Source of the DNA: Betaproteobacteria bacterium
Lineage (GTDB): Bacteria; Pseudomonadota; Gammaproteobacteria; Burkholderiales; Casimicrobiaceae
Reading direction: 5' to 3'
Length of the DNA stretch: 64,000 nt
Assembly (NCBI GenBank): GCA_016192065.1
Contig: JACPUX010000067.1
Location: 62,001 to 126,000 of the forward strand
Shown here: positions 41,548-50,620 of the stretch, one piece after another
Layout: every line of letters begins with the position of its first letter
Numbering within the stretch: the stretch's first letter is position 1
Notes under the pieces: generated by a model
Told to the model about the DNA's origin: nothing
The model's input: the letters and a program-made list of their open reading frames with translations, nothing else
Database searches by the model: none
Position numbers and translations under genes: made by a program

Positions 41548-42060
41548 CTAGAGACCGCGCTCGCGGCGATAAGCCTGGATTTGCGGCGCCAGGGCGGCAA
41601 AGCGTTCGAGGCTCGCCGCGGGCCAGTATTGCTGGCGATCGTAATACTCAGGCATCGCCGGTGTTTTGGCGGGCAGAATCACCCAGGGCTGCTTGGAGGC
41701 GGTGAAGATGTGGATGTCCGGTGGCAGGCGGTCCGGTTCGTCCAAGCTGCCGACGCGAACGAAAGCGATCAGCCTGCCGGCGCCGGCGTAGTGGCTCCAC
41801 AAAGCGATCTGGCAGCGCGGGCAGCGGGCGATCTCCTGCCCGCGGCCACTTTCGGAGGGGGTGTGAACGAGGTTCGGCTGGCCTTCGAGCACGGCGAGCC
41901 TGGCGCTCTCGATCATGGCGTTGAGGGCGAAGGCCGCGCCGCTTTCGCGCTGGCACCAGCGGCAATGGCAGCAATGCACGAACAGCGGCGGTGCTTCCAG
42001 GCGATAGCGCAGATAGCGGCAATCGCAGCCGCCTTCGAGCGGGGTGAAGCTGCTCTCCAT
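41548..42060 (-). CDS. GFA-family zinc protein
   Basis: 170 residues, second GFA-like protein in the window but not close to the one at 35487. Cysteine sets: GGCDCRYLRY, HCCHCRWCQRESG and ARCPRCQIALWSHY. The final third (SKQPWVILPAKTPAMPEYYDRQQYWP) matches a subgroup often annotated as formaldehyde-activating enzyme. The reaction is unproven. Starts 8 bases after the LysE gene stop. Confidence 0.82.
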   Translation of the reverse strand: MESSFTPLEGGCDCRYLRYRLEAPPLFVHCCHCRWCQRESGAAFALNAMIESARLAVLEGQPNLVHTPSESGRGQEIARCPRCQIALWSHYAGAGRLIAFVRVGSLDEPDRLPPDIHIFTASKQPWVILPAKTPAMPEYYDRQQYWPAASLERFAALAPQIQAYRRERGL

Positions 42061-42067
42061 GGCCGCC

Positions 42068-42688
42068 TCAGCGATTGTTCGCCGCCAGCTTGAGGCTAAA
42101 GCCGATCAAGGCGACTCCGGCCAGCCGCATGGCCAGAAGTCGCGCCTGGGGCAGGGCGCGCAGGCGCCTGGCGATGGCGTTCCCGGCAAGCACCAGCGCG
42201 GCCTGGTACAAGAGGCTCAGTCCCGTCACGTGGAGCATCATCGCGGCCAGAGTGCCGGCCGTGGCGTCGGCGCGCAGAAACAGCGGAAAAAAAGCGACGA
42301 AGAACAGCACCACCTTCGGGTTGGTGAGACTCACCGCAAAGGCCTGCTTGAAGTAGTGCCGGCCGGAGCGGGAGGCTAAGTTGGCGGCAGGTTCGGCGCT
42401 GGGTCCGGCGCGCAGGAGTTGCCAGCCCATCCAGGCGAGATAGGCGGCGCCAAACCATTGCAGAGCCTCGAACAGCAGCGGGTAGGTCGCCATTACCGCG
42501 GCGAGCCCTGCCACCGCCGCGAGCATGTAGACGAAATCACCGGCCAGCGTGCCCAGCACCGCGCCCATGCCGGTGGCAACGCCGTGGCGGGCGGTGGCGT
42601 TGAGTATGGCGATGGTGCCGGGGCCGGGGATGAGCTGAAAGACCAGGATGGCGAGCACGAAGCTCGCGTAGTTCTGAATGTCGAACAC
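42068..42688 (-). CDS. LysE/RhtB-family exporter
   Basis: 206 residues with six hydrophobic segments and the family motif in the first loop, FQLIPGPGTIAILNATARHGVATGMGAVLGTLAGD, plus SLTNPKVVLFFVAFFPLF. Exports amino acids or related small molecules; the substrate is unknown. The start is GTG 42688 with AGGA eight bases upstream. Middle gene of a GST-LysE-GFA run on the minus strand. Confidence 0.9.
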   Translation of the reverse strand: MFDIQNYASFVLAILVFQLIPGPGTIAILNATARHGVATGMGAVLGTLAGDFVYMLAAVAGLAAVMATYPLLFEALQWFGAAYLAWMGWQLLRAGPSAEPAANLASRSGRHYFKQAFAVSLTNPKVVLFFVAFFPLFLRADATAGTLAAMMLHVTGLSLLYQAALVLAGNAIARRLRALPQARLLAMRLAGVALIGFSLKLAANNR

Positions 42689-42708
42689 GGGAGGATTCCT
42701 GGGAAAAA

Positions 42709-43398
42709 CTAGCCCACGGCGGCGCGCAAGTCCTGGAGCACCGAGCCGCTGGCGCGCACCTCGCGGTCGTGGTCTTCGTCTTTCCAGGGTTCGGCCAAAG
42801 CGCTGGCGTACCACTCACGCATGGCCGGCAGCTCCAGCAAGTGTCGGGCATATTGGTCGGCCGCCGGGCTCAGGGCTGGGGTGTAGGTCTGAACCCGGAA
42901 GGCCACCGGGGCAAAGAAGGCATCCGCCGCGGTGAAGCTGGCGCCGGCCAGGAAGGGGCCGCCAAAGCGCTGCAGGCCGTCGTTCCAGAGGGTATCGACC
43001 CGCGCCCAGTCGCGCAGGAGTTCGGGTGGAAGGGGGGCGATGCGCACTCGAAAGGCGCAATTCATCGAACAGCGCTGGCGCAGCACGGGAAACCCGGAGT
43101 GCATTTCCGCCGCCGCCGATCGTGCCCAGGCCCGCGCCAGGGACTCCGCCGGCCAGACTCCCGGGAAATGCTCCGCAAGGTATTCGACGATGGCCAGCGA
43201 GTCCCAGACGGTCGTGTCGCCGTCGACGAGACAAGGCACCTTGCCCGAGGGTGAAAACGCCCGGAAGGCCACTTGTTCGCCGCCGCCGGCAAAAGGCACC
43301 AGGGTTTCCTCGAAGGGAATCCCCAGGGCGCGCATCAGCACCCAGGGGCGCAGCGACCAGGAGGAGTAGTTCTTGTTGGCGATGAACAATTTCAGCAA
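42709..43398 (-). CDS. Glutathione S-transferase-like protein
   Basis: 229 residues: a thioredoxin-fold N-terminus (LKLFIANKNYSSWSLRPWVLMRALG with the catalytic-position Ser) and the cis-Pro/ESxA-like glutathione site GKVPCLVDGDTTVWDSLAIVEYL, then an all-helical domain. The physiological substrate is unknown. The likely start is TTG 43398, preceded by GGGAG; no ATG fits. First gene of the three-gene run with the exporter and GFA protein, suggestive of a thiol-linked detoxification unit. Confidence 0.88.
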   Translation of the reverse strand: MLKLFIANKNYSSWSLRPWVLMRALGIPFEETLVPFAGGGEQVAFRAFSPSGKVPCLVDGDTTVWDSLAIVEYLAEHFPGVWPAESLARAWARSAAAEMHSGFPVLRQRCSMNCAFRVRIAPLPPELLRDWARVDTLWNDGLQRFGGPFLAGASFTAADAFFAPVAFRVQTYTPALSPAADQYARHLLELPAMREWYASALAEPWKDEDHDREVRASGSVLQDLRAAVG

Positions 43399-43591
43399 GG
43401 TGGGCTCCCGGAGTGGGTGGGGTGGGCATGGGGCCGCCGAATTCCCCGAGCTTAACAAATTTCCCGGGGGCCGCGCGACCGTTCACGAACATCGGCGGGT
43501 CCTAAGTTGGGCGCAAATTGGGCTTGTGTGACAGGGGTTTGGCGGGTTAGAATGCCCGGCTTCCAAGAGGATACCCAGAGGACGAGAGAAA

Positions 43592-43861
43592 ATGGCTGTA
43601 ACCACCACTGACAAAGCCCGCGTGGTCGCCGACTATCAGCGCGGCACGGGCGACACCGGGTCGCCCGAAGTTCAGGTGGCATTGTTGACCACGCGCATCA
43701 ACGGCCTGACCGATCATTTCAAGGCCAACGTCAAGGATCACCACTCGCGCCGCGGCTTGCTGCGCATGGTGAGCCGCCGACGCAAGCTGCTCGACTACTT
43801 GAAGAGCCGCAACGTCGATGGTTATCGCACGCTGATCGAGCGTCTCGGGCTGCGCAAGTAG
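43592..43861 (+). CDS. rpsO: Ribosomal protein S15
   Basis: 89 residues, exact S15 length. [25 protein letters not shown] and [23 protein letters not shown] are the 16S rRNA-binding core. S15 in E. coli represses its own translation via an mRNA pseudoknot. Upstream of pnp as in most proteobacteria. Confidence 0.97.
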   Translation: MAVTTTDKARVVADYQRGTGDTGSPEVQVALLTTRINGLTDHFKANVKDHHSRRGLLRMVSRRRKLLDYLKSRNVDGYRTLIERLGLRK

Positions 43862-44005
43862 TCGCGGCGGGCGCCCCGCGCCTGACAGGCCTTTCGAGAC
43901 CACCGCCCCAGCCCATGTCCGATTCCGCGCCAGCGAATCTTTCACTTTCCGCGAATGGCTGCGCATCTTGCGCGGCCATTTTGCTTTTCTAGATACGAGG
44001 TCAAT

Positions 44006-46132
44006 GTGTCCATTCCAGTTGCAGTAAAACGCTCCATCGCCTACGGCAAACATACCCTGACCCTGGAGACCGGAGAAATTGCCCGCCAGGCGGGCGGTGC
44101 CGTGATGGCGCGGCTCGACGATACCGTGGTGCTGGTTACCGTGGTGGCGCAGCGCAACGCCAAGCCGGGCCAGGATTTCTTCCCGCTCACCGTCGATTAT
44201 CAGGAGAAGACCTACGCCGCCGGCCGCATCCCCGGCGGCTTCTTCAAGCGCGAAGGCCGCCCTTCCGAGAAGGAAACCCTGACCTCGCGTCTGATCGACC
44301 GCCCCTTGCGGCCGCTTTTCCCAGATGGCTTCTATAACGAAGTTCAGGTCATCGCCACGGTGATGTCGGTGGATCCCGAAATCGACCCGGACATTCCCGC
44401 GCTGATCGGGGCCTCGGCTGCCGTGGCCCTCGCCGGCATCCCGTTCAATGGACCGATCGGGGCGGCGCGCGTGGGCTACCTCGACCGCCAGTATGTGATC
44501 AACCCCACCGCCACCGAGCTGACCACGTCGCAGCTCAATCTGGTCGTGGCTGGCACCGAGCAGGCGGTGCTGATGGTCGAATCCGAAGCCAAAGAACTGT
44601 CCGAAGAAGTGATGCTCGGTGCCGTGGTGTATGGTCACGAGCAAATGCAAGCGGTGATCGACATGATCCATGATCTGGTGGCCGAAGCCGGCCGGCCCGA
44701 GTGGGACTGGACGCCGCCGCCCAAGGACACGGCGCTGATCGAACGGGTCAAGGCGATTGCCGAAGCCCCTTTGCGCGATGCTTTCGGCCTGCGCCAGAAG
44801 CAAGAACGGTCGCAGCGCTTGAGCGAAATCACCAGCATGACCCTGGCCGAAGTGCTCGGCGACTCTGGTGACGCCAACCTGGCCAATCACGTCAAGAACA
44901 TTCTCTTCGACATCGAATCCCAGATCGTTCGCCATCAAATCCTCGACGGCGAGCCGCGGATCGACGGCCGCGACACCCGCACCGTGCGCCCCATCACCAT
45001 CCGCACTGGCGTGCTGCCGCGCACTCACGGCTCGGCGCTGTTCACCCGCGGCGAAACCCAGGCTCTGGTGACCGCCACCCTGGGCACCGCGCGCGACGAG
45101 CAGATCATCTACGCCCTGCAAGGTGAATACCGCGAGCGCTTCATGATGCACTACAACATGCCGCCCTACGCCACCGGCGAGACCGGCCGTGTCGGCACGC
45201 CCAAGCGCCGCGAAATCGGCCACGGTCGCCTGGCCAAGCGGGCGCTCCTGGCGGTGCTGCCCAAGGCCGAGGAGTTTGCCTACTCGATGCGCGTGGTTTC
45301 GGAAATCACTGAGTCCAACGGTTCGAGTTCGATGGCCTCGGTGTGCGGCGGCAGCCTCGCGCTCATGGACGCCGGCGTACCGATGTCGGCGCATGTGGCG
45401 GGCATCGCCATGGGCCTCATCATGGAAGGCAATCGCGTGGCGGTGCTCACCGACATTCTGGGCGACGAGGACCACCTGGGCGACATGGACTTTAAGGTGG
45501 CGGGAACTGATCGCGGCGTCACTGCCTTGCAAATGGACATCAAGATCCAGGGCATCACCAAGGAAATCATGCAAGCCGCGCTGGCCCAGGCGCGCGAAGG
45601 CCGCATGCATATTCTCGAGTTGATGCAGCGCGCCTTGCCCACGGCGCGCCAGGAAATTTCGGTGCATGCCCCGCGCATGATGAGCTTCAAGATTAACCCG
45701 GAAAAAATCCGCGATGTCATCGGCAAAGGCGGCTCGGTCATCCGCGCCCTCACCGAAGAGACCGGCACCTCGATCGACATTCAGGACGACGGCACCATCA
45801 CCATCGCTTCGGTCAACGCCGACGCCTGCAACGTGGCCAGGAAGCGCATCGAGGAAATCACCGCCGAAGTCGAAGTCGGCAAGGTCTATGAAGGCACGGT
45901 ACTGCGCCTGCTGGATTTCGGCGCAATCGTGCAGGTGCTGCCGGGCCGCGACGGTCTGTTGCATATTTCGCAGATCGCCAACGAGCGGGTCGCCAGTGTC
46001 GCTGACCACGTCAAGGAAGGCCAAGTGGTCAAGGTCAAGGTCATCGAGGCCGACGACAAGGGCCGCCTGCGCCTGTCCATGAAGGCCGTGGGCAACGACG
46101 CCACGCCGCCGGCGGAACAAGGCGGCGAGTAA
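44006..46132 (+). CDS. pnp: Polynucleotide phosphorylase
   Basis: 708 residues. Two RNase PH domains ([30 protein letters not shown]; the catalytic second half with [26 protein letters not shown]), a KH domain ([26 protein letters not shown]) and an S1 domain ([32 protein letters not shown]). It degrades RNA 3' to 5' phosphorolytically and is a degradosome component. The start is GTG 44006 with GAGGT upstream; the frame is open further but without similarity. Confidence 0.96.
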   Translation: MSIPVAVKRSIAYGKHTLTLETGEIARQAGGAVMARLDDTVVLVTVVAQRNAKPGQDFFPLTVDYQEKTYAAGRIPGGFFKREGRPSEKETLTSRLIDRPLRPLFPDGFYNEVQVIATVMSVDPEIDPDIPALIGASAAVALAGIPFNGPIGAARVGYLDRQYVINPTATELTTSQLNLVVAGTEQAVLMVESEAKELSEEVMLGAVVYGHEQMQAVIDMIHDLVAEAGRPEWDWTPPPKDTALIERVKAIAEAPLRDAFGLRQKQERSQRLSEITSMTLAEVLGDSGDANLANHVKNILFDIESQIVRHQILDGEPRIDGRDTRTVRPITIRTGVLPRTHGSALFTRGETQALVTATLGTARDEQIIYALQGEYRERFMMHYNMPPYATGETGRVGTPKRREIGHGRLAKRALLAVLPKAEEFAYSMRVVSEITESNGSSSMASVCGGSLALMDAGVPMSAHVAGIAMGLIMEGNRVAVLTDILGDEDHLGDMDFKVAGTDRGVTALQMDIKIQGITKEIMQAALAQAREGRMHILELMQRALPTARQEISVHAPRMMSFKINPEKIRDVIGKGGSVIRALTEETGTSIDIQDDGTITIASVNADACNVARKRIEEITAEVEVGKVYEGTVLRLLDFGAIVQVLPGRDGLLHISQIANERVASVADHVKEGQVVKVKVIEADDKGRLRLSMKAVGNDATPPAEQGGE

Positions 46133-46164
46133 CGCGCCCAGGACACCGCCGGGGGCATGAATAT

Positions 46165-46188
46165 AGGGGGCTACTGGCCCCCTTTTTC
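46165..46188 (+). terminator. Terminator of rpsO-pnp
   Basis: Stem AGGGGGC/GCCCCCT with a 5-base loop (TACTG), followed by TTTTC. It lies 33 bases after the pnp stop. Confidence 0.85.
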
Positions 46189-46279
46189 ATGGAGGCATGC
46201 GCGTCCTTCTTTTCCTGCAATCGCCGAAAACTGGTGGCGATCCGCGCCGCCGTCTCGTGCGGCGCACTACTTCCGGCCC

Positions 46280-47404
46280 TCAGCGCAGGAACCGCCCATC
46301 CTTGCCGATCACAATCAGATCGACATAGCGGCTGCCGCGGTGGTTGTCGGGGGCGTAGCTGATGATGTAGCCGCCGAGGTCGAAGTCGCGCATGCCTTCG
46401 AGGGCGGCGACGAGTTTCTCGCGGGTGGGTTGCGGGCCGGCGCGGCGCAGACCCTCGACCATTACCTTGGCGGCGATGAACCCTTCAAGACTGGCGAAGC
46501 CGACGCGCACGTCCTGGCGGCCAGTGAGCGCCTTGGTGTATTCGCGCACCAGGGGTGTGCCCAGATTCCAGGGAAACGGCACGACTTGCGCCACCGCGAA
46601 ACCGCGGGCAGCCTCACCCAAATTCTTGGCGATCTGTTCGATCTCCACCGGCGAAACCGCCATATAGAGCGGATTGGCATTGACGGCGCGCATGCCCTTG
46701 ACGAAGGCCGAAGCGGCGTTGAACTGGGCGATCACCACCACCGCCTCGGGGTTAGCGCCGGCGATCGAAGTCACCGCGTGCGTGACGTCGCTGGAATTGC
46801 GCTCCACCGCGCCCTTGGCGACCAAGGTGAGATTGCGCGCCTTCATCGCCGCGTCCACTCCCGCCAGACCCTCTTTGCCATAGCCGTCATTCTGGTAGAA
46901 GACGGCGATGCGCTTCAGGCCAAAGGAGTTGAACTGATTGACGATCGCCTCGGTTTCATCGCCATAGCTCGCCTTGACATGGAACAGGAAGCGGTTGGCG
47001 GGGCTGCGCAGTGAATCCGCGCCGGTCACCGGAGCGACCAAGGGCAGCCTGGCATCGTTCAGGAGCGGTACTACCCCGGCCACATGCGAAGTGCCGCGGT
47101 AGCCGATCAGCGCGAAAACCCTGCCCTCGGCGATGAAGCGCTTGGTGTTGGCGAGCGTCTTGTCGGCCTCATAGCCGTCGTCCAGGGTTTCCAGCACCAG
47201 CTTGCGGCCAAACACGCCGCCCTTGGCATTGATCTGGTCGAAGTAGGCTTGGATGCCGCCCTGAATTTCCTTGCCGCGCGGAGCAGTAGGGCCGGTGAGC
47301 GAACCCGACTGACCGATGATCAAGGTGGTGGCGGAGACCCCGGCTTCCGCCAGGGTCGCGCCGGAGAAGCTTGCCAATAAGAGTCCGAGCATTACACGCC
47401 ACAT
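46280..47404 (-). CDS. ABC-type branched-chain amino acid/amide-binding protein
   Basis: 374 residues with a signal peptide (MLGLLLASFSGATLAEA). A type I periplasmic binding fold of the LivK group follows: LIIGQSGSLTGPTAPRGKEIQGGIQAYFDQINAKGGVFGRKL, then FALIGYRGTSHVAGVVPLL and FYQNDGYGKEGLAGV. No permease or ATPase gene is adjacent, so it is an orphan binding protein or serves a distant transporter. GGAGGTGCGAA precedes the ATG at 47404. It is 43 bases downstream of dctM on the same strand. Confidence 0.9.
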   Translation of the reverse strand: MWRVMLGLLLASFSGATLAEAGVSATTLIIGQSGSLTGPTAPRGKEIQGGIQAYFDQINAKGGVFGRKLVLETLDDGYEADKTLANTKRFIAEGRVFALIGYRGTSHVAGVVPLLNDARLPLVAPVTGADSLRSPANRFLFHVKASYGDETEAIVNQFNSFGLKRIAVFYQNDGYGKEGLAGVDAAMKARNLTLVAKGAVERNSSDVTHAVTSIAGANPEAVVVIAQFNAASAFVKGMRAVNANPLYMAVSPVEIEQIAKNLGEAARGFAVAQVVPFPWNLGTPLVREYTKALTGRQDVRVGFASLEGFIAAKVMVEGLRRAGPQPTREKLVAALEGMRDFDLGGYIISYAPDNHRGSRYVDLIVIGKDGRFLR

Positions 47405-47447
47405 TTCGCACCTCCTTGGGGTCACAAGCTCGTCCCGCCGCCAGGCT

Positions 47448-48731
47448 CTACATCATTCCCAAGGTTCTGGGCAGCCAGAGCGAGACGCCGGGAACATAGG
47501 TGACCACGATCAGGAACCCCATCATCACCAGCAGCCAGGGTGCCACCGCCCGAGAGAGCGCAGTCAGGCCCATCTTGGTGATGCCGCTGGCGACATAGAG
47601 ATTGAGGCCTACCGGCGGAGTGATCATGCCGATCTCCATGTTCACGGTCATGAGTATGCCCAGATGCACCGGATCGATGCCCAGGCGTGTCGCCACCGGG
47701 AAAATGATCGGCGCCATGATCAGCATGATCGAAGACGGTTCCATGATCATGCCCGCCCCCAGCAGGATCACGTTCACCACCAGCAGAAACTGCCAGGAGC
47801 TGAAGCCCATGCTGGTGATCCAGTCGGCCATGGCCTGTGGAATCTGCTCCGAGGTCAGCAAGAAGGAAAACAACACGGCGTTGGTGATGATATACAGCAG
47901 CATCGCGCTCAAGTTCGCTGAGTCGCGCAGCACCCGCGGCAACTGCTTGATCGACAGATCCTTGTACACGTAGGTGGAAATCACAAAGGCATAGACCGCG
48001 CTCATCGCCGCCGCTTCGGTGGGCGTGAACAGGCCGGTGTAGATGCCGCCGATCACCACCACGATCAGCAGCAAACCCCAGATGCTCTCGCGCAGCGCCA
48101 GCCAGCGCTCCGGCCAGGAGGCGCGGGGCAGCCGCGGATAGGCGCGCTTTTTGGCGTAGATCCAGGCAGTGCCCATCAAGAGCGCCGCCAGCATCAAGCC
48201 GGGCACGATGCCGGCGATGAACAAGGCGCCGATCGAGCTGTTGGTGGACACCGCGTACATCACCATGACGATCGATGGCGGGATCAGTATGCCCAGCGAA
48301 CCCGAGGTGGCAACGATTCCCGCGCCGAAGTTCTTGGGGAACCCCTGCTTGACCATGGCCGGCAAAATGATCGAACCGATCGCCACCACGGTCGCCGGGC
48401 TGGAACCCGAAACCGCGGCAAATAGCGCACAAGCCAGAATGCCCCCGAGACCCAGACCGCCTGGCAGGTGGCCGACCATGGAAGTGGCGAAGCGGATCAT
48501 GCGCTTGGCCACGCCACCGTGGGTGAGGAAGTTGCCGGCCAGAATGAAGAAGGGAATGGCCATGATCTCGAACTTCTCGATGCCGGTGAAGAGCTTCAAA
48601 GCCACGGCGGCGACCGGAATGTCGGTCATGAAAAACAGAAAAGTCAGAACCGTGAGGCCGAGCGAAATCGAAATCGGCATGCCCGTGAGCATCAGGCCGA
48701 AAAGCAGAATGAAAATGATGCCCGCGTTCAT
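47448..48731 (-). CDS. dctM: TRAP transporter large membrane subunit
   Basis: 427 residues with about 12 membrane segments: LLFGLMLTGMPISISLGLTVLTFLF, KLFTGIEKFEIMAIPFFILAGNFL and GTSGSLGILIPPSIVMVMYA-type loops typical of DctM. It carries substrate across the inner membrane using a Na+ or H+ gradient. Overlaps dctQ by 4 bases. TRAP importers of this group take C4-dicarboxylates or other organic acids. Confidence 0.95.
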   Translation of the reverse strand: MNAGIIFILLFGLMLTGMPISISLGLTVLTFLFFMTDIPVAAVALKLFTGIEKFEIMAIPFFILAGNFLTHGGVAKRMIRFATSMVGHLPGGLGLGGILACALFAAVSGSSPATVVAIGSIILPAMVKQGFPKNFGAGIVATSGSLGILIPPSIVMVMYAVSTNSSIGALFIAGIVPGLMLAALLMGTAWIYAKKRAYPRLPRASWPERWLALRESIWGLLLIVVVIGGIYTGLFTPTEAAAMSAVYAFVISTYVYKDLSIKQLPRVLRDSANLSAMLLYIITNAVLFSFLLTSEQIPQAMADWITSMGFSSWQFLLVVNVILLGAGMIMEPSSIMLIMAPIIFPVATRLGIDPVHLGILMTVNMEIGMITPPVGLNLYVASGITKMGLTALSRAVAPWLLVMMGFLIVVTYVPGVSLWLPRTLGMM

Positions 48732-49375
48732 TTGTTCGCTCCCCCGCTCTGCCCGTCACTCGGCTTGCCGCCGCGATGCTCGATCGATTCGGCCGCCTCG
48801 ACCGCCTCGCCGATCAGCACGTCCTCGGGCTTGGTTTCGTCCACGCCATCGACATGCCCATGGTCGTGGTGGGGCAGCACCCCGGTGCGGTGGAAAGACC
48901 AGGCCACTTGCAGGAACCGGAAGCACATCAGGTAAGAGCCGCAAGGGATCGCCAGATAAACGATCCACACCGGCACTTCCAGGTCGGGAGAAATTTGTTC
49001 GGTATGGGCCAGATGCCAGACGAAGTTCGCGCCCATGCTGCCCACGGTCACGGTAAAGAGCGCACCGGCGAGCAGCCCGAAGAGGATGAATTTGCGCCGG
49101 GAGCGTTCTCCCAGTTGATTGATCAGCACGTCGACGCCGACGTGAATGCCGGTGCGCACGCCATAGGCGGCACCGAACTTGGCCATCCAGACGAACAGAT
49201 AGATGCACAGCTCCTGTGCCCAGCTCATGTTGATGCCGATGAGCCAATCCTGGACGCCGGGGATGGCGAAACCCGAGGCGTAGCGGTGAACCACGGCGAC
49301 GAAAATGATCACCGTCGCGGTAGCCATGAAGGTGGCGATCAGCCATTCCTCCAGGTGATCGAGGGCTTTGAGCAT
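48728..49375 (-). CDS. dctQ: TRAP transporter small membrane subunit
   Basis: 215 residues with four membrane segments (AVVHRYASGFAIPGVQDWLIGINMSWAQELCIYLFVWMAKFGAAYGVRTGIHVGVDVLI is the characteristic DctQ core). The C-terminal tail of ~50 residues is hydrophilic with a His-rich piece (HHDHGHVDG) and is longer than usual. Works with DctM and DctP. Middle gene of dctP-dctQ-dctM. Confidence 0.93.
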   Translation of the reverse strand: MLKALDHLEEWLIATFMATATVIIFVAVVHRYASGFAIPGVQDWLIGINMSWAQELCIYLFVWMAKFGAAYGVRTGIHVGVDVLINQLGERSRRKFILFGLLAGALFTVTVGSMGANFVWHLAHTEQISPDLEVPVWIVYLAIPCGSYLMCFRFLQVAWSFHRTGVLPHHDHGHVDGVDETKPEDVLIGEAVEAAESIEHRGGKPSDGQSGGANK

Positions 49376-49456
49376 GCTTTCTGGCCTCCTGAACGGCGGC
49401 GTTGCGAAACCCCGCCGCGGCGCCGGGTTTGCCCGAGGCCGCGGCGCGGTCGATGC

Positions 49457-50461
49457 TTACAGCTTGGCCGGATCGAAACCGGTTTCCTTGTAGATCGACT
49501 GGATCAAGTCCTTGCCGATCTTGTCGGCGTGGTCGCTATGCACTTTGACCAAAGCCTTCTTCCACTCTTTCTTCTCGGCTTCGGAGAGGGTGATGATCTG
49601 GCTCTTGCCGGACTTCTTCACCGCTTCCATGGCGGCGTCGTTCTCCTGTTTGGCGATATCGTTGGCGTATTTGGTGGCGTCCTTCATCGCGCCCTCGAGC
49701 TGGCCGCGCACGTCCGCGGGCAGGCCGTCCCAGAACTTCTTGTTGACGATCACCGCATAGCCCAGGTAGCCGTGGTCGGAAAGCGTCACGAACTTCTGCA
49801 CTTCATGCATCTTCTGGGTGTAGAGGTTGGAAGGCGGGTTCTCGGTACCATCCACCACGCCGGTTTGCAGCCCTTGGTACACCTCGGAGAAGGCCATTAC
49901 CTGAGGGTTGGCGCCCAGGGCGCGCATTTGCGCGTCGAGCACCTTGGAGGACTGGATGCGCAGCTTCAGGCCCTTGAAATCGGCCGGGGTTTTCAAGGGT
50001 TTGTTGGCGCTCATCACCTTGAAGCCGTTGTCCCAGAAAGCCAGACCCAGAATGCCCTTGCTTTCCAGTTTCTTCAGCAGGCCCTGACCGATGGGGCCGC
50101 CGGTAATCTTGTGCAGCTCGGCGTAACTGTCAAAAATGTAGGGCAGATCGAACACTTCGAATTCACGCGCACCGAGCGGGCCGAACTTGGCCAAGGACGG
50201 GGCCAGCATGTGCACCGAGCCGAGCTGCAATGCTTCCATTTCCTCCTTGTCCTTGTACAAGGTGGAGTTGGCGTAGACCTCGACCTTGACGCGACCCTTG
50301 GTCCGTTCCTCGGCGAGTTTCTTGAATTGCTCGGCACCTTTGCCCTTAGGGGTGTCGACCGCGACGACGTGGCTGAACTTGATCACGATCGGTGCTTGCG
50401 CCATGGCGCCAAATGATAGACCCAGTGCGACGGCGGTGAAAACCAGGGATTTCAGCTTCAT
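49457..50461 (-). CDS. dctP: TRAP transporter substrate-binding protein
   Basis: 334 residues with signal peptide (VALGLSFGAMAQA). The DctP fold shows IKFSHVVAVDTPKGKGAEQFKKLAEERTKGRV, SAKxFGPLGA-like SLAKFGPLGAREFEVFDLPYIF, and the carboxylate-binding Arg segment LKLRIQSSKVLDAQMRALGANPQVMAFSEVYQGLQTGVVDGTENP. First gene of the operon, divergent from the sensor kinase gene with a 159-base gap that probably holds both promoters. Confidence 0.95.
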   Translation of the reverse strand: MKLKSLVFTAVALGLSFGAMAQAPIVIKFSHVVAVDTPKGKGAEQFKKLAEERTKGRVKVEVYANSTLYKDKEEMEALQLGSVHMLAPSLAKFGPLGAREFEVFDLPYIFDSYAELHKITGGPIGQGLLKKLESKGILGLAFWDNGFKVMSANKPLKTPADFKGLKLRIQSSKVLDAQMRALGANPQVMAFSEVYQGLQTGVVDGTENPPSNLYTQKMHEVQKFVTLSDHGYLGYAVIVNKKFWDGLPADVRGQLEGAMKDATKYANDIAKQENDAAMEAVKKSGKSQIITLSEAEKKEWKKALVKVHSDHADKIGKDLIQSIYKETGFDPAKL

Positions 50462-50620
50462 GAATACTCCTCCAGCAAAGTTCTTGGGGGGGAATGACCG
50501 CGCGGGGAATGGCCCCGCCTTGAGACAGCGAGGCGATTCTCAGCCCGGCCGGGGGGCGGGGGCAATTGTGGAAACCCGCTACACCCGCCCCGCGACTGCG
50601 CGGGTGTACCATTTGGCGCC

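Noticed and set aside
41548-42060. Idea that the two GFA proteins (here and 35487) are a local duplication
   Set aside because: They differ in length, cysteine spacing and C-terminal region and sit in unrelated gene runs; they are different subgroups.
43547-46120. 857-codon open frame antisense to rpsO-pnp
   Set aside because: Mirror of pnp codon structure with no protein-family features; rpsO and pnp are certain on the other strand.
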